Translations under genes and position numbers: made by a program
Source of the DNA: Harringtonia aguacate
Lineage: Eukaryota; Ascomycota; Sordariomycetes; Ophiostomatales; Ophiostomataceae
Direction of reading: 5' to 3'
Assembly: GCA_014183095.1 (NCBI GenBank)
Contig: JACCPH010000006.1
Coordinates: forward strand, 1 to 64,000
DNA length: 64,000 bases
Shown: piece after piece, positions 61,431 through 64,000 of the stretch
Layout: each line of letters begins with the position of its first letter
Numbering within the stretch: the first letter of the stretch is position 1
The notes under the pieces: model-generated
What the model saw: only the letters and a program-made list of their open reading frames with translations
The model's database searches: none
What the model was told of the DNA's origin: nothing

Positions 61431-64000
61431 TCAGCCCCAGTAGAGGGAGTTGTCTGCTGTCTCAACGTTGCTGCTTCCCTTGCCGTCTTTGTTGTCCGTA
61501 GTGTCCTTTTCGTCCTTGGCCTCCTTGTCATTATTATCCTTGTCCTTATTTTTGTTGTCGTCGCCCGTGTCGTCATCACCACCAGCCTTGGCCTCGCCGT
61601 TTTCCTTTGCCTGGTCCCCGTCCTGGTCCTCGTCCTTGACGTTGTCTTTGTCGCTGTCCTTGTCGCCGCCCTTTTTCACCCGCTGCCCGCCGGCATTGGA
61701 CTGCGCATTGTCGAGGTCGTGCTCACCCTGGACGCCGCCCTCGGCCGCCGGGTCCTCGCCCTCCATGACGATGCTCACCTCCAGGGCCGGGTCCTTGGAG
61801 TAGACGCGGATGCCCACGATGCAGATGGCGTTCCACGGCGTCGGCTGGTCCTTTTCGTCCTCGCTGTCGTCTTCGTCCTTGGCCGGCGTCGGCGTTGGCG
61901 CGCTGCTGCTGGGCGTGAGCGTCTGGCGCGTGAGCTTGGTCGACAGGTCGTCGCTGGAGTAGAACTCCTCCCAGTCTTCAATGGGACTGTCCGATGAGTC
62001 CTCTTCCGAGGCAGGCTCCTCCTCCTTGGCCCTCGAGGACTGATTGGTATGGTGAGATTCCTCGGCCTGTTCCTCCACTGCCTGTTCCTCTTTGCCCGTC
62101 TCCGTGCTCTTCTCCGCACTTTCAGCTGCGGCATCCTTGTCTTCAGTGGCTTCGTCCTTTTTGTCGGAAGTTTCGGTCTGGCCAGAACCGTCCGTCCTCC
62201 CGTCTTCAGACGTATCTCCAGTTTTTCCGTCGGCCTTCTCATCAGCCTTCTCGGTACTTTCAGACTTTTCTGCTGGCTTGTCTTCAGGTTTGTCTTCGGA
62301 CTTCTCAGGCTTGTCTTCAGACTTGTCTGCGGGCTTGTCTTCAGACTTGTCTGCTGGCTTGTCTTCAGACTGCTCTCCAGACACCTCCTCGGCCTTGGAT
62401 TCTTCCTTGGCCTCCGTAGTAGAGCCTGGCTGGGAGGACTCGGCCTCAGGAGTCACTGGTGGCGGAGCGCCAGACACCTCGATAGGTGGGACCTCCACCC
62501 TCTCAGTGGAGCCGTCTGTTGCTGGCTCTGGGATGGCCTCGCTCTTGGGGGTGTCCAGGGGCGTGCTCATGCCTGATGAGGACGTAGATAGGGACTCTGT
62601 CTCGACAACTTCGGCACCAGCTTCGACCTCAGCTTCGGCTGTTTCGACAGCCTCAACACCAGTTTCGGCTGTCTCGACAGCGTCGGCCGGCTTGTCCTCT
62701 TCCGTCACCTGGCTGTCGGTCTGGACTTCGTGGTCCGCTTGTGGTGTGGCCGAGGATGGCTCTGTTTGGACCTCCTTGTCCTGGGGATTGTCCTCGGTTT
62801 GAGCTTCTTCATCCTTGCTTCCACCTTCCGCCTTGTCTTTCTTTTCTTCAGTTCCGGCTTCAGCACTCGTTGATTTCTCGTCGGTTCCAGACACCTCGGG
62901 CTCCTTGCCCTTTTCCTTTGTTTCGGTCGTCTCTTTCTCGCCATCTTTCTCGTCGGCCTTCTTCTCGGTGGTATCTTTGTCGGCAGCCTTCTCGCCGGCA
63001 GCTTCCTTTTCAGCCGCCTTCTTTTCAGCAGCCTCCTTTTCAGCAGCCTCTTTCTCGGCAGCCTCTTTCTCGGCAGCCTCCTTTTCCTTCTTCCTCTGTG
63101 CTTCTCTCTCCTCGTGACGCCTCTTCTTCTTGGCGTCGTTCTTGGCCTGCTGGCGCTTCTGGAGGTCCTTGAGCAGGTGGCGCTTGGCCCAGGCCTTGCG
63201 GCGCTCCGTCTTGCGCTCGGTCGAGGCCTTGGAGTAGTCGCCCTTTTTGCGCAGCTTGGCCAGGGCGGCGAGGTGGGCGGCGGCCTTGCTGTGGGCGAGG
63301 TCGTAGGCGTAGCCGACCTGGGCGAGCTTCTCGTTCTCCCCGCGGAGCTTGAGCTCGCGCTTGACGACCTCCTCGACGGCCGGCTGGCTGCCGACGCGCT
63401 GGGCGACGACAGACAGAAAGACCGTGTACGCGCCCGGCAGCAGGCTGGGCAGCTCGACCGTGACGGCGCGGCGCATGAGGTAGTTGCCGTGGGAGCGCAC
63501 GACGTAGTCCTCGGCGTCGGGCCGGGACTGCTCGTGCAGGCGGAAGTGCAGGCGGAAGTAGTACTGGCCGACGAGGCCGTGGAAGTAGCGGTCGTCCAGC
63601 TGGGACAGCACGAGCACAAAGGGCGACTCCTGGGTCAGGCGGATGTGGAACCGCTCGAAGTACTGCGTCTTCCAGGGCACGTCGACGCCGACCCAGCGCT
63701 GGCAGCAGTGCCAGCCGGGGTCGCGGAAGAGGCGGGTGCGGTCGATGTGCTGGTACTTGATCAAAAAGTCGTCGTAGGCGATCCAAAAGACCGAGTCGTT
63801 GCCAAAGCTGTGGCCCAGCTCCTCCTGCACCTCGGCCGTCCACTCCTTGGAGCCGTCGGACCAGGCGCCCTGCCAGTTGCCGCTGCTCTTGACCTTGCCC
63901 CAGGGGTTGCGCAGCTTCAGCAGCCGCGTGCCGTTCTTGAGCGTGCGCGCCTCCATAATGTTGTACGCGTGGCCCTCGGCGATGCCGTCGCGCTCGCCGT
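61431..64000 (-). CDS. Calpain-type cysteine protease with long Lys/Glu repeat tail (N-terminus beyond window)
   Basis: The C-terminal 856 codons of a family C2 protease; the gene continues past base 64000. At the edge GIAEGHAYNIMEA contains the catalytic His (codon 63969-63971), and KLRNPWGKVKSSGNWQGAWSDGS contains the catalytic Asn about 22 residues later. The catalytic Cys must lie outside. EWTAEVQEELGHSFGNDSVFWIAYDDFLIKY closes the protease core, and calpain C2-like domain III follows (WVGVDVPWKTQYFERFHIRLTQ...). From about 63180 down to 61431 the protein is low complexity: KEAAE units, then TEKKADEKDGEKETTETK, then DKPADKSE units, ending in Asp/Lys/Asn-rich sequence. It could be a PalB-like or another fungal calpain; the tail is unusually long. 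Confidence 0.88.
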   Translation of the reverse strand, partial: GERDGIAEGHAYNIMEARTLKNGTRLLKLRNPWGKVKSSGNWQGAWSDGSKEWTAEVQEELGHSFGNDSVFWIAYDDFLIKYQHIDRTRLFRDPGWHCCQRWVGVDVPWKTQYFERFHIRLTQESPFVLVLSQLDDRYFHGLVGQYYFRLHFRLHEQSRPDAEDYVVRSHGNYLMRRAVTVELPSLLPGAYTVFLSVVAQRVGSQPAVEEVVKRELKLRGENEKLAQVGYAYDLAHSKAAAHLAALAKLRKKGDYSKASTERKTERRKAWAKRHLLKDLQKRQQAKNDAKKKRRHEEREAQRKKEKEAAEKEAAEKEAAEKEAAEKKAAEKEAAGEKAADKDTTEKKADEKDGEKETTETKEKGKEPEVSGTDEKSTSAEAGTEEKKDKAEGGSKDEEAQTEDNPQDKEVQTEPSSATPQADHEVQTDSQVTEEDKPADAVETAETGVEAVETAEAEVEAGAEVVETESLSTSSSGMSTPLDTPKSEAIPEPATDGSTERVEVPPIEVSGAPPPVTPEAESSQPGSTTEAKEESKAEEVSGEQSEDKPADKSEDKPADKSEDKPEKSEDKPEDKPAEKSESTEKADEKADGKTGDTSEDGRTDGSGQTETSDKKDEATEDKDAAAESAEKSTETGKEEQAVEEQAEESHHTNQSSRAKEEEPASEEDSSDSPIEDWEEFYSSDDLSTKLTRQTLTPSSSAPTPTPAKDEDDSEDEKDQPTPWNAICIVGIRVYSKDPALEVSIVMEGEDPAAEGGVQGEHDLDNAQSNAGGQRVKKGGDKDSDKDNVKDEDQDGDQAKENGEAKAGGDDDTGDDNKNKDKDNNDKEAKDEKDTTDNKDGKGSSNVETADNSLYWG

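Overview
The window is nuclear DNA of a filamentous ascomycete, most likely a Sordariomycete. The genes are GC-rich and monocistronic, with short GT-AG introns of roughly 48-75 nt. The families present are typical of moulds: an RNA-silencing RNA-dependent RNA polymerase, Zn2Cys6 regulators, Dal5-type and sugar MFS carriers, GH43, DUF1479, a MYND-finger protein and an F-box protein. Genus and species cannot be fixed from the sequence.

Layout. (1) 1-8.5 kb is a less GC-rich accessory block. It holds the 5' half of an intact-looking Ty1/copia element (minus strand, running off the left edge), a solo LTR with a perfect 5-bp target duplication, and a three-member family of secreted-precursor-like genes (5137-8435). 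Two members have a signal peptide, a pro-region, a Lys-Arg site and a Cys-rich C-terminal domain. The middle member keeps only the pro-region. (2) 9.2-14.4 kb holds a Dal5-type permease, a divergently transcribed FAD amine-oxidase-like enzyme and a HAD dehalogenase. (3) 14.5-18.6 kb is a degenerate island. A P-loop ATPase/nuclease-like gene there is broken by three in-frame stops and at least two frame changes, and two diverged direct repeats lie on either side of it. (4) 18.7-31.8 kb holds an SDR reductase, a GABA-type aminotransferase with a solo LTR 9 bp after its stop codon, a DUF1479 dioxygenase-like protein, a C6-type regulator with an incomplete zinc cluster, and a sugar transporter. 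(5) 32-45 kb holds a single-pass Ser/Thr/Asn-rich membrane protein, a GH43 beta-xylosidase with paired GGCTAAA sites upstream, an acidic hypothetical protein, an O-fucosyltransferase-like type II membrane protein and a class V aminotransferase. (6) 45.2-64 kb holds the RNA-dependent RNA polymerase, a complete Zn2Cys6 factor, a 2OG-Fe(II) oxygenase of the isopenicillin N synthase type, an F-box protein, a MYND-finger protein and a calpain-type protease cut by the right edge.

How they may work together. Permease, FAD oxidase, GABA aminotransferase and SDR lie within about 14 kb and could form a loose amine/GABA catabolic neighbourhood (inference). The GH43 enzyme with paired XlnR-type sites fits xylan use. 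The most unusual item is the secreted-precursor family with its orphan pro-domain. No tRNA, rRNA or CRISPR was recognised. Exon boundaries given are from reading splice consensus and keeping frame, not from transcripts.
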